From assembly GCF_005502275.1 (NCBI RefSeq), contig NZ_SWLZ01000017.1, forward strand, positions 42,854 through 106,853: a stretch of DNA of 64,000 nucleotides. Reading direction: 5' to 3'. This DNA is from Robertmurraya siralis (GTDB lineage Bacteria > Bacillota > Bacilli > Bacillales > Cytobacillaceae). Positions 38,257 through 46,942 of this stretch are shown here, piece after piece. A program made the translations under genes and the position numbers. Below the pieces are notes generated by a model. The model was given only the letters and a program-made list of their open reading frames with translations, did no database searches and was not told the origin of the DNA. The first letter of the stretch is position 1, and each line of letters opens with the position of its first letter.

Positions 38257-39546
38257 TCAGCTTATTTTTTCACAATATTGTTTAAACAAATATTGAATCT
38301 CCATATCCAAAACAGGATAATCTGTAAATTTTCCCCTTAAATCAGCCAACAATCCCTGCAATTTACTCAATTCTTTCTGCCTGATATAATGCTCTATCAA
38401 TATACTGGCAAAAATATAATAGTCTTGTGCCGATATTTTGGGATGTAAATGCTCCTTCACGTACTTCTCAAACTCAGGAGGAGTCATTTGTTTTCTAGCA
38501 TGCTCAATTTGTGACACCATCGTTTGCACCATTTGCTGTTGAAGGTTAGTTCTTTGCTCACCTTTAGCGATTGTTGATTGATTTTTTATATCAAACTGTA
38601 AATTCTCATCCTCATCATCTCTATCACTACCTATGTATGGACTTTCTTCTAACGCAGCGAGCGAAGTTGCTTCTGCTATCTTGTGCAGAGAATTGTGATC
38701 AAAATTTTCAATTTGTAAAAGACTCAGAGCCCCTTCATTTCCTGCAGCAATTTCCTTTTGAGCAAGTTCAAGCTGGTAGGATGCTTCTTCTTCTAGAAAG
38801 ATTGACTCTAAAATAGAGGTTTCTTTCGCCCCTTCTCTTCCCGATTCACTAATCGCATCTTCCTCCTTTATATCACTTTCTTCTAAATTCACCACCTCGC
38901 TTTGAGGGGAAAAGGTATTCTTGTCTACTATGTCGATAGTCTCGGCGTCATTTGGGAAGTTTTCCAGTTCCTCACTTTCTAGCAGCATCTCGATTTCTGT
39001 CATATATGTCGATTTCTCGATCCTGCTGATTTCATCATTTTTTTCAGTAAGAAATGGGGGTTCAACTATCTCTTCAACATCTTTTTCTATCATATCTGCT
39101 TCGTTCGTTTCCTCCCCCAAATCTTCTATTTGCTCGATTTCCAACAAACGTTCCTCACTAGCTTGCTCCTCTTCCTGCACGAATGAAAGACTATGCTGTT
39201 CAAATTGTTCGAGAAAAGGTTGCTCAGATTCTTTATTTTCTTCTTCATATGTAATGAACTCTTCATTATATAGTAAAGGCTCAGAATGCTTTTCATTTTT
39301 CTTTAAAAATAATAAGTGATGGAATCTTTTATCCAATATGTAAACCGTAAGAACCGTTAATAATAACAGGATAAGAGCCGTTTGCCAAATTGGAAAATTA
39401 CCTTTTGCCAGTATTCCTACATTGGCAAAGATAAAAGCAATAATGATCAGCAGCCCTTTTCCCTTATTGGTTAATCCCAATGGCAGAAAATAAATAATGG
39501 GTACGAGAATAATTAAGGATATGACAGAGACGACCAGCTCTCCCAT
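38257..39546 (-). CDS. Unknown acidic membrane protein, first gene of the leftward pil operon
   Basis: I do not recognise this 429-residue protein. It has three N-terminal membrane helices within residues 1-70 (EYF-rich, short loops), then about 230 residues extremely rich in Glu, Asp and Ser and probably disordered. A helical C-terminal domain follows (about 325-429: MTPPEFEKYVKEHLHPKISA, then ASILIEHYIRQKELSKLQGL). The C-terminal helices look TPR-like in spacing but no repeat is clear. It is transcribed first in the pil operon, so a scaffold or assembly role is likely. Its start overlaps no other gene and GAGGTGAA precedes the ATG. Confidence 0.6.
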   Translation of the reverse strand: MGELVVSVISLIILVPIIYFLPLGLTNKGKGLLIIIAFIFANVGILAKGNFPIWQTALILLLLTVLTVYILDKRFHHLLFLKKNEKHSEPLLYNEEFITYEEENKESEQPFLEQFEQHSLSFVQEEEQASEERLLEIEQIEDLGEETNEADMIEKDVEEIVEPPFLTEKNDEISRIEKSTYMTEIEMLLESEELENFPNDAETIDIVDKNTFSPQSEVVNLEESDIKEEDAISESGREGAKETSILESIFLEEEASYQLELAQKEIAAGNEGALSLLQIENFDHNSLHKIAEATSLAALEESPYIGSDRDDEDENLQFDIKNQSTIAKGEQRTNLQQQMVQTMVSQIEHARKQMTPPEFEKYVKEHLHPKISAQDYYIFASILIEHYIRQKELSKLQGLLADLRGKFTDYPVLDMEIQYLFKQYCEKIS

Positions 39547-39818
39547 TTGTTCACCTCTTTTTAGTATAAAAGTTTTAGTTCTATTTTAATATTTCGATCA
39601 ACATTATTTTTTATAACATACCCGTATTAATGAAAAGCACTTGCTTGCAAAAACAATTGAAATCTCAACGTTTTTCGCATATTTTCTACAATTATAGACT
39701 CTTAAATATTGTATAATAAAGTTAACTATTTTAAAAGAAGCCGAGTAGTAAATATGATAGAGAAAATCCTTTTCTCACAACTAGTTCACAAAAAATAGGA
39801 CAAAGGAAGGTGAAGCGT
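39547..39818. promoter_or_regulatory. Divergent promoter region of the two pilus operons
   Basis: A 272-base AT-rich region separates the leftward pil operon from the rightward minor pilin genes. On the plus strand a perfect TATAAT lies at 39712-39717 about 100 bases before the first minor pilin, but its -35 is poor, which suggests an activator or another control. No minus-strand promoter was picked with confidence. Confidence 0.5.
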
Positions 39819-40331
39819 TTGAAATTAGTACATAATGCAAAGGGACTTACATTAGTTGAAATCCTTGTTTCTATAACAATATTGGGCATTATTATGACTA
39901 CTTTTCTGTCCTTCTTTAATCATGCCTACTCGTACACGAAAAAAAACGAAAATAAAACCGTAGGGATCAATGTTGCGCGAAACATCCTTTATTATTTCGA
40001 ACAGCAGGATTTCGAGAAAATTTATCAGGCTTATTTTAAAGAAAATGATGAAATCACAGAAAAAGAAATTAATCCTGTAAATTGCAATGACGTCTTAATT
40101 GGTGAGAAGACCGAAATCGTTTTTGATGATCCAAGTGTTTGTAAAAGTTTTTTTTCAACGAAAATTAATAATGTTGATTACGAATCGAAAGTAATATTTA
40201 CAAGGGGAATCGAGAATGATGAAATTCCAGAAGAGGATAAGCCCGATTTGCAAGAGCAATTAATAGGTGTGGAAGTGACGGTTATGTGGAATAGCCAAAC
40301 CGCTTCCGTAAGGGGTTTGATCCAAAAATGA
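39819..40331 (+). CDS. Minor pilin, PilV-like
   Basis: A 170-residue prepilin with a basic leader and the cleavage motif AKG followed by LTLVEILVSITILGIIMTTF. Two Cys residues (in VNCNDVL and PSVCKSF) bracket about 25 residues of the head and could form a disulfide. The start chosen is TTG at 39819, because GGAAGGTG then has proper spacing; a GTG at 39810 is the alternative. Its stop overlaps the next gene by 4 bases. It is the first of three genes that probably form the pilus-initiating tip complex, cut by PilD. Confidence 0.82.
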   Translation: MKLVHNAKGLTLVEILVSITILGIIMTTFLSFFNHAYSYTKKNENKTVGINVARNILYYFEQQDFEKIYQAYFKENDEITEKEINPVNCNDVLIGEKTEIVFDDPSVCKSFFSTKINNVDYESKVIFTRGIENDEIPEEDKPDLQEQLIGVEVTVMWNSQTASVRGLIQK

Positions 40332-40954
40332 AGAAGCTAATCAGAACAGAAAACGGGTTTACATTAGTTGAAGTTTTGGTGACACTCGTCATTATGGCAA
40401 TTGTATCTGGAATCATTTATAGTGTTTTCACAACAGGTTTGAAGCTGTATCAAAAAATCGGGATTGAAGCCCAATTACGGGATGACGCCGACTATGTTGC
40501 AACCATGATTCTTAATAAAATGTATGAGGCGCCGCCAGACTACATTAAGAAATATGAACAGGACGGGGCACAGGGGATAGAACTTGTAAGGTATGCCGCA
40601 AAAGAAGTAGAACGTTATATCGTCGATCATCGATATAACGAAGAAGGAGATATTGAAATTGAGCGCCGTTTATTCATTTATTTCAAAGATGAGCGATTCT
40701 TCATTGAGACGGTAACGGACGATGCCAATGAAAACAGTGCGACGATTGCGCAAATTTCCACCGACAGCTCAAGGTTCACCTCCATCGATGAGCAAAGCTC
40801 TGAGATCACGTTTTCTTGCAGCAATCCAGAATTAAGTGAGCGTTGTCCACATGGCATTATTCATTTGAATCTTATCATTGGCGAAGATAAAGAGCGGTTT
40901 TCAAATTTATTCAAAATTGAGCCGTTAATTTTGGAAAGTACTTTTGGTTTTTAA
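40328..40954 (+). CDS. Minor pilin, PilW/PulJ-like
   Basis: A 208-residue prepilin: leader ending in ENG, mature N-terminus FTLVEVLVTLVIMAIVSGII with Glu5, and a larger head. The segment LRDDADYVATMILNKMYEAP is typical of PulJ/PilW-type minor pilins. Two Cys residues near the C-terminus (TFSCSNPELSERC) can form a disulfide loop. The gene overlaps its upstream neighbour by 4 bases. Confidence 0.82.
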   Translation: MKKLIRTENGFTLVEVLVTLVIMAIVSGIIYSVFTTGLKLYQKIGIEAQLRDDADYVATMILNKMYEAPPDYIKKYEQDGAQGIELVRYAAKEVERYIVDHRYNEEGDIEIERRLFIYFKDERFFIETVTDDANENSATIAQISTDSSRFTSIDEQSSEITFSCSNPELSERCPHGIIHLNLIIGEDKERFSNLFKIEPLILESTFGF

Positions 40955-40967
40955 TGAGGTGAACATA

Positions 40968-42530
40968 TTGGTCAAGAATGAACGTGGCTCTACCCTTGTT
41001 GTCGTGATGCTCATGATTTTAGTATTTACAGTGTTAGGCTTATCCATTCTTTCTACGAGTATCGGTGGTGCGAAAAGAACCGAAATAAGAGAGGATCAAG
41101 TAACGGACGATTTGGATTCAATTCGTGCCCTAGGCGAGGCTGTTGCCTACATAAAGAAAACAATTGATACAGAGTTTAACCTCCCTTTCGGCAACCCTGA
41201 TATGTCGGTCAGTACTTATCATCACAATATTATTGAGGCCAAACTCATTCATAACCCATACGGTTATCGAATAGAAAATATTAGTGACGATCGTGAGTAC
41301 AACATTAAAGAAGATGAAGACTACACAAGAGTTTTGAAGGTCTCGAGCGGAAAATATGAGCAAATCGTTTACATAACAGGAATGCCAAGCTTCTTAAAAT
41401 ACGCAATCGGTTCAAGAGAAATCCTAACTTTAAATGGCTCTACTTATGTTGAAAAAGGGAATATATACGCAAAGGAAAAACTCGTGATAAGCAATCAAGC
41501 TAAATACATTTATAAGGGGGTTCATGGCATTGAACCGACAACGTTTCCATCAGTTAATGAAGAAAATGAGCATCAATTGTTTATTGAAGGGAATGACATT
41601 GAATACTGCCCAAATAACTGCTACAGTGCTGAAGAAACCATTACAAGTTCCTTCCATCCTCTTCCTGGGGAACAAATAGAAAGAGCATTTTATCCTACTG
41701 CTCCCACTGTTTCCAAAGAAGAGAGTGAATATGTAGGTGTCGATATTGAAAAAACGTTTAAAGAAAAGCTCAAAACAGCAGGATTTTTGAGCAATCATAT
41801 TGATCCATTCCCATTGGAAATTAATGAGATTATTGCGGAAGGTCTAAATTCTCCAGCCGTTGAAGTCGTTTCGTCTTTTGAAAATCTCAATCAATCACCA
41901 ACGATCAAAAGCTATTTACACCTTGGCGAGGATGAGAAAGAGGTCTATATCGACACAAATCGTCTCGTTATCGATGATAAATCGAAATGGATTGTCATTG
42001 ACGGCAGCGGAATAATCGAAAGTGTTGGCAATGATGTGATGGAAATTTCAGCAAATATTCTCATCACAGGTGATTTAACGATAAGAGGAGATATCGCCTT
42101 CGATTCTACCATTTATGTTCTCGGTAATACGACAATCAACAATGTGGACATTAGAGGCTTCAATAAAAGTGAACTGATCTTGATGACAAAGGGGCAACTG
42201 GAAATCGCGCGGATCAATAAATTTCTCGATCAAGTCAACACCATTCATGCTTATTTATATACGCACGAGGATGCAGAATTGTATGCGGTAGGTTCCTATC
42301 TGCGTGTTGAAGGAGGAATCTTTGCACACGGAAACCTCGAAATTAACGCGTACCGCGGCAAGGCAAAAGAAAATGGCCATGCAATTGAATTCGGGAAGGG
42401 ATTAGAAAATAAACCTGCCGAATCAAGACTTGTTATCAAAAATGATAAAAGACTTTTTTTAAATCAAGCACAGGGATTGCCTAAAATTGATCGATTAGAA
42501 GTAATGACCGATTTAATGAGAAAAGAATAA
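40968..42530 (+). CDS. PilX-like pilus protein with large C-terminal repeat-rich domain
   Basis: A 520-residue protein with the PilX-type N-terminus NERGSTLVVVMLMILVFTVL, a membrane helix that lacks Glu5 and a canonical cleavage motif. A long extracellular part follows. Residues about 330-480 contain short beta-rich repeats (MEISANILITGDLTIRGDIA, YVLGNTTINNVDIRGF, YLRVEGGIFAHGNLEINAY) resembling bactofilin or beta-helix polymer-forming domains. A Cys pair CPNNC lies near residue 220. The start is TTG at 40968 with GAGGTGA upstream. Likely tip-complex component; the C-terminal domain is unusually large for the family. Confidence 0.72.
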   Translation: MVKNERGSTLVVVMLMILVFTVLGLSILSTSIGGAKRTEIREDQVTDDLDSIRALGEAVAYIKKTIDTEFNLPFGNPDMSVSTYHHNIIEAKLIHNPYGYRIENISDDREYNIKEDEDYTRVLKVSSGKYEQIVYITGMPSFLKYAIGSREILTLNGSTYVEKGNIYAKEKLVISNQAKYIYKGVHGIEPTTFPSVNEENEHQLFIEGNDIEYCPNNCYSAEETITSSFHPLPGEQIERAFYPTAPTVSKEESEYVGVDIEKTFKEKLKTAGFLSNHIDPFPLEINEIIAEGLNSPAVEVVSSFENLNQSPTIKSYLHLGEDEKEVYIDTNRLVIDDKSKWIVIDGSGIIESVGNDVMEISANILITGDLTIRGDIAFDSTIYVLGNTTINNVDIRGFNKSELILMTKGQLEIARINKFLDQVNTIHAYLYTHEDAELYAVGSYLRVEGGIFAHGNLEINAYRGKAKENGHAIEFGKGLENKPAESRLVIKNDKRLFLNQAQGLPKIDRLEVMTDLMRKE

Positions 42531-42568
42531 GAAATGCCGATTGAGCATATGCTCAATCGGCATTTCTT
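42529..42568. terminator. 40-bp perfect palindrome between converging genes
   Basis: The 20-base arm AAGAAATGCCGATTGAGCAT (42529-42548) is followed by its exact reverse complement (42549-42568). It begins inside the stop codon of the PilX-like gene and ends 8 bases before the stop of the vWA gene, so it probably terminates both. Confidence 0.82.
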
Positions 42569-42575
42569 CCTTAAG

Positions 42576-45500
42576 TTAATATTTATCCCCGTTATCCCTA
42601 CCATTTGAACCTTTTTCAACCACTTTCACTTTTAACTCTGCTGTAAATGTATTGTCATCCTCATCTCGGACGGTGATTTTCACACCTGCATCACCAATCC
42701 TCTTCGGAATAAGCTCCCCATTCGGCTCAACCTCCAATATCTTTTCATTGGTTGAAGCAAAGGAAGGCTTCCCTTTAATATTAGTGGCATCCGAAGGTAA
42801 ATATCTAAAATGTTGATGAACATTTTTATCTGTTGCCCCTTTTTCAATTACAAGCTCATTATCGACCTCTATGCCTGTTAATGGAGAACCGACATGAACA
42901 ATAATCGTAGTGGCAACATTGCTGCCATCCTCAGCCTTAATTTCGATTTCAGCAGTTCCCGTCATCTTCCCATAGATCCGACCTGACTCTATAATTTCAA
43001 CAATAGAAGGATGTAAGGATTTCCAAGCTAGCTTTTGATTAGAAGCATTTTTCGGCTCTATCTCAACATGAAAATCATGATATTCAAGCAGCTTTCCAAT
43101 ATGGAGCGGATTTGGTGTAACAGTAATTTTCTCAATTAAGATTGAATTAACCATCAACGGGATTAACTCTTTAATTTCATTTCCAGCAATATCAGTCGTG
43201 ATGACTTGGAGATGGGTCTCACCTGGTTCTAAGCCTGTTACTTTTCCATTTTCAAACATAGCAATCGTTGGTTCCAAAATGGTAACGTCAAAGTCTCTAT
43301 CCGTTTCATCATCCGGTGTTATTTTAATCTCAACAGCGAGTGATTCGCCGACATCAATCTCAATTGGATTCGGTTCAACAGACAAACCTTCCTTTACAAT
43401 CGTTAACGTTTTAACAATTGGATTATCATTAACACTAAAACCGCCTTTTGTTCTCACGCGAATCTCAATGTACCCCTCTAAGTCTTTAGGCAATTCAATC
43501 ATTGCCATTGGATCAAACTCATGCCACTCCGTATCAGCACCGTCTACATTTAATTGATATTCATAGATTGCCCCGTCACCTGCGACAAAGTCCGTGATTT
43601 TGAAAGCAACGCGTCCCTTTGTTGTATCTCCAGATTGAAGATTTTTGCTTAAGGATACGTTCTTAAGCTGAAAATTTGTTTTTAAGTAGAGAATCGCTTT
43701 CGTATCGTCATAATACGTGATTTCAATAGCCGTTCCCTGATTGATTAACCCCATTCCTTTTACAGCTTTTTCGATCAATATATTGTCTTGAGTCAGGATG
43801 GTATCTGCTATCGTCGCCCCATCTTGACGACTGATTTTTTCAATTAATCCTTTGTAATCCCCAGAGTAATTATAGTTCGTTTCATTTAATTGAACCCTCA
43901 TGGAAATTCGCTGTTCATCAATATTTAAAGACTGAGTTTGCTCCTTGAAACGGGAATCATGAAAATATAACTGTGCTTGCGGCATTTGTCTATATGGTAA
44001 TGCCCAGTCTGCCTTTAACCTTACTTTAATCACATATTCTGCAACAGAAAAATCTCCAGATTCATAAATGATATCATTATTTTGCAGATGAATTTCGAGC
44101 GCTCGTCCATTATCTATTGGTTGAACCGTGATCCCTTCCACAGGTTTACCATCTTTTAATAGTGAAATTTGCTCGTGCGTCGCTAAAGAGATTCCCTCAA
44201 ATAGCGGTTGCGTAATTTTTATATCATTGATTATTCCTCTCGTAATTTCAGTGAATACTGTTTCAGGTCTAAGCTTGTACTCAACGAAAAATTCATTTCT
44301 TTCTGAATCATGATTGCCAATCTTTATTAAGTTATCAGGAGAATAAAATTGATTTCCTAAAATATTCACTTCATTTAAAAAATATGGGGCCCTCTCTTCA
44401 TTGACGATAACTGTAAACGGTTCGTGTTCAAAAGTCTGCCGTGTACCGTTAATATCCGTGTAAGTCAGCGTCACATTATTGCGGAATTCATAGCTCCCTG
44501 CCTTCTGAAATTGCAACGGCAAAGATTGTTGAATCACATGTGGATCTGGCTTTTCTCCTGCCGGAAATGTGATGTTAAAAGGGATTTGCACAATCTGTTC
44601 ATCGTTTGCCTTGAAATTAGAACTTGAATCAACGATAACGTCTCCATTAAAAGGGCTTAAATCGATCATGACACTTCCTGAAATATTAGAAGAATTTACT
44701 TTTCTTGAAATATCATCAAATATCGCTGTTAAATTATTAGACTTTCCTTGTACAGCATATCCTCCCGTCTTAACGGACATATTTCTTAATAGTTCGAAAT
44801 CCACTTCACCTTCCTGGGCGAAGCCAATGCTGTACATTGTGATTCCATTACTTCCAAGAGTATCAGAAATATTTAGCGCCTGTTCTCTTATAATTTTTTT
44901 TACTTCTGCCAATGGAGCGTTGACACCATTTTTCCTCGCTGTTTGATTCGTAAATATTTCATAACGATCATTATGGTGCGTAAGGACAGTTGGCTCCCCA
45001 TCTGTTAAAAAGATAATATATTTGCTTCTATTGCTTCCTTGGATAAATTTCCTCATTGCTTCAGTCAATGCAGCATTGTAGTTTGTGCCCCCGGTTGAAA
45101 CACCACCTGAATCTAAATCACCAATCGCATTTTTAATATTATGTAAACCTTCAAGCGAGACGATATTGATTCTTTTCTCACCCCAACAGTGTCCGAGAAA
45201 ACAATTGGTGGCTGCTTTTGTTTTTCTACTGACTTCGCTGTCAAAGGGAACAAAGTAAAACTTATCTTCGGCTTTTGAATTCATTTCGAAATAATGAATG
45301 GCTGATTGCAAAGCATGTTTGGCCGTTGTATCCCGTCGTGCACCATCAAATGGTTCAGCCATCGAGCCCGATGTGTCATGTACAAAAACGACATCAATCG
45401 GCAATCTTTCGTCCTTAGGTGCCATTCCCTTCCCGGTAATCGTAATATCGATGTTTCCTTTTGCATTGTCATGAGGCGGTTTGACAAATTCCTCCGAAGA

Positions 45501-46715
45501 TGGTTTTACGGTAAAGCTTGCCCCTGGAATTGAATTCATATCCTGATTTACTTTTATGATAACAGGAGCATGCCTCTTTGCCGTCGTCAGTCCATCATAA
45601 TGTAGTTCGATATGCTCGAAAGAATAGGTGCCTGCTTTATGAAAGATTAGTGGCAACGATGTTGCTATATTACTAGGATCTGGCTCAGCGCCAACTGGAA
45701 ACGTAAACCTAAACGGGATATGCGCCACTTGATTATTATCTACTATCGCGTCCGCATCAGGAGCAACAGTAACGTCTCCGTTAAATTTCCGTAAATCGAC
45801 CGACACTTCACCACTAATTGTATAATTATCGATTTTCTTGGAAATCTCTTGAAATATATTGGTCAAATTGGTAGGGGTTGCTCGGACCGCTGCAGCACCG
45901 GTAATCGATGACATGCTTTCCAATAATTGAAAATCGATCTCATCCTCTCTAGCAAAACCGATGCTATACATCGTAATATTATCTGCTGCTAACTGTCTGC
46001 TCGTTTCCTTAGCAATGCGATGAATCAATTCTCTTGTTTTTGAATAGTTTCCTCTTGAAGTTACTCCATTGTATAAAGCTGTTCCGTTTGTATATAATAT
46101 GTACTTGTAATTTCCGTAATTTAAAACGGTCGGTTCCCCATCTGTAAGAAAGACAATATATTTATTTTTATTACTGCTTTGCATTAACTTGTTCCTTGCG
46201 TACTCAAGAGTTTGTGTATAATTGGTACCGCCTATGTTATTCGATTCAAGCTTGCCGAGCAAGCCTTCGATATTTTTTAAGCCTTCTACTACTTTTACCT
46301 GTCCACTCGTACGGACATTATCGTTGAACGGAATAAAGAAAAAGCGATCTCCAGATACTTGATTATCTTTAGCGCCAAAATATGTAAGGGCACTCGCTAG
46401 AGCATTCTTTGCACTCGTAGATTTCCTCTTATTCTCAAAAAAGTCATCCATCGATCCTGATGTATCATATACAAATGCGACGTCAATTGGCTCTCTCTGC
46501 TTCTGATCAACAGTCCCAGTAGGAACTAAATCAATATTAAGCGCCCCCTCAGCCATGCTATCGGCATTTAAAGTAAGCTTTGCTGATGACGGCGATACAG
46601 AAAAATGAACATCTGGTTGACTTGCTGCTTCTATGGGTAGAGGCTGTAAAAACACAGATGAAAGTAAAAATAGAATAATAATACCAATCGAAACGCTCTT
46701 GAACCTATTTCTCAT
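42576..46715 (-). CDS. Secreted protein with two vWA domains and Big-2-like repeats; candidate pilus adhesin
   Basis: A 1379-residue protein with a Sec signal peptide (1-31, cleavage near IEAAS). Two similar units follow, each a von Willebrand A domain plus a beta domain, at about 76-390 and 438-770. The MIDAS motif DTSGSM is at residues 84-89 and 447-452, and FLTDGEPTVL is present in both. The second copy has a Cys pair, NCFLGHC. The C-terminal 250 residues hold about three Big-2-like domains (VEPNPIEIDVGESLAVEIKI, VTPNPLHIGK). There is no LPXTG motif and no C-terminal anchor. Other pili carry vWA adhesins (PilY1, streptococcal PilB/PilC). Next to the minor pilins, a similar role is likely but inferred. 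Confidence 0.78.
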   Translation of the reverse strand: MRNRFKSVSIGIIILFLLSSVFLQPLPIEAASQPDVHFSVSPSSAKLTLNADSMAEGALNIDLVPTGTVDQKQREPIDVAFVYDTSGSMDDFFENKRKSTSAKNALASALTYFGAKDNQVSGDRFFFIPFNDNVRTSGQVKVVEGLKNIEGLLGKLESNNIGGTNYTQTLEYARNKLMQSSNKNKYIVFLTDGEPTVLNYGNYKYILYTNGTALYNGVTSRGNYSKTRELIHRIAKETSRQLAADNITMYSIGFAREDEIDFQLLESMSSITGAAAVRATPTNLTNIFQEISKKIDNYTISGEVSVDLRKFNGDVTVAPDADAIVDNNQVAHIPFRFTFPVGAEPDPSNIATSLPLIFHKAGTYSFEHIELHYDGLTTAKRHAPVIIKVNQDMNSIPGASFTVKPSSEEFVKPPHDNAKGNIDITITGKGMAPKDERLPIDVVFVHDTSGSMAEPFDGARRDTTAKHALQSAIHYFEMNSKAEDKFYFVPFDSEVSRKTKAATNCFLGHCWGEKRINIVSLEGLHNIKNAIGDLDSGGVSTGGTNYNAALTEAMRKFIQGSNRSKYIIFLTDGEPTVLTHHNDRYEIFTNQTARKNGVNAPLAEVKKIIREQALNISDTLGSNGITMYSIGFAQEGEVDFELLRNMSVKTGGYAVQGKSNNLTAIFDDISRKVNSSNISGSVMIDLSPFNGDVIVDSSSNFKANDEQIVQIPFNITFPAGEKPDPHVIQQSLPLQFQKAGSYEFRNNVTLTYTDINGTRQTFEHEPFTVIVNEERAPYFLNEVNILGNQFYSPDNLIKIGNHDSERNEFFVEYKLRPETVFTEITRGIINDIKITQPLFEGISLATHEQISLLKDGKPVEGITVQPIDNGRALEIHLQNNDIIYESGDFSVAEYVIKVRLKADWALPYRQMPQAQLYFHDSRFKEQTQSLNIDEQRISMRVQLNETNYNYSGDYKGLIEKISRQDGATIADTILTQDNILIEKAVKGMGLINQGTAIEITYYDDTKAILYLKTNFQLKNVSLSKNLQSGDTTKGRVAFKITDFVAGDGAIYEYQLNVDGADTEWHEFDPMAMIELPKDLEGYIEIRVRTKGGFSVNDNPIVKTLTIVKEGLSVEPNPIEIDVGESLAVEIKITPDDETDRDFDVTILEPTIAMFENGKVTGLEPGETHLQVITTDIAGNEIKELIPLMVNSILIEKITVTPNPLHIGKLLEYHDFHVEIEPKNASNQKLAWKSLHPSIVEIIESGRIYGKMTGTAEIEIKAEDGSNVATTIIVHVGSPLTGIEVDNELVIEKGATDKNVHQHFRYLPSDATNIKGKPSFASTNEKILEVEPNGELIPKRIGDAGVKITVRDEDDNTFTAELKVKVVEKGSNGRDNGDKY

Positions 46716-46897
46716 AAATTCCCCTCCCTTGATTACGTCATACGTTCTGAGTCTTTATTACTACTATTATACCAATTATTAGTTATAATCAATAGGGGAA
46801 TTGTTAAATATTTGTAGAGAGCTCTCTAAATTCTTCTAATTTCATATAAATGAAACTTACTTAAAGGAACCCTTTAAGCTCTCGAAGAGCGGCAAAA

Positions 46898-46942
46898 AAA
46901 ATAAGAGTCAATCCCCTTTTTCTGGTTTTTTACTCTTATTTT
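46898..46942 (-). terminator. Terminator overlapping the end of the GGDEF gene
   Basis: AAAATAAGAGT (46898-46908) pairs with ACTCTTATTTT (46932-46942) around a T-rich loop, with a run of T on the minus strand. The stop codon (46936-46938) lies inside the stem. Confidence 0.7.
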
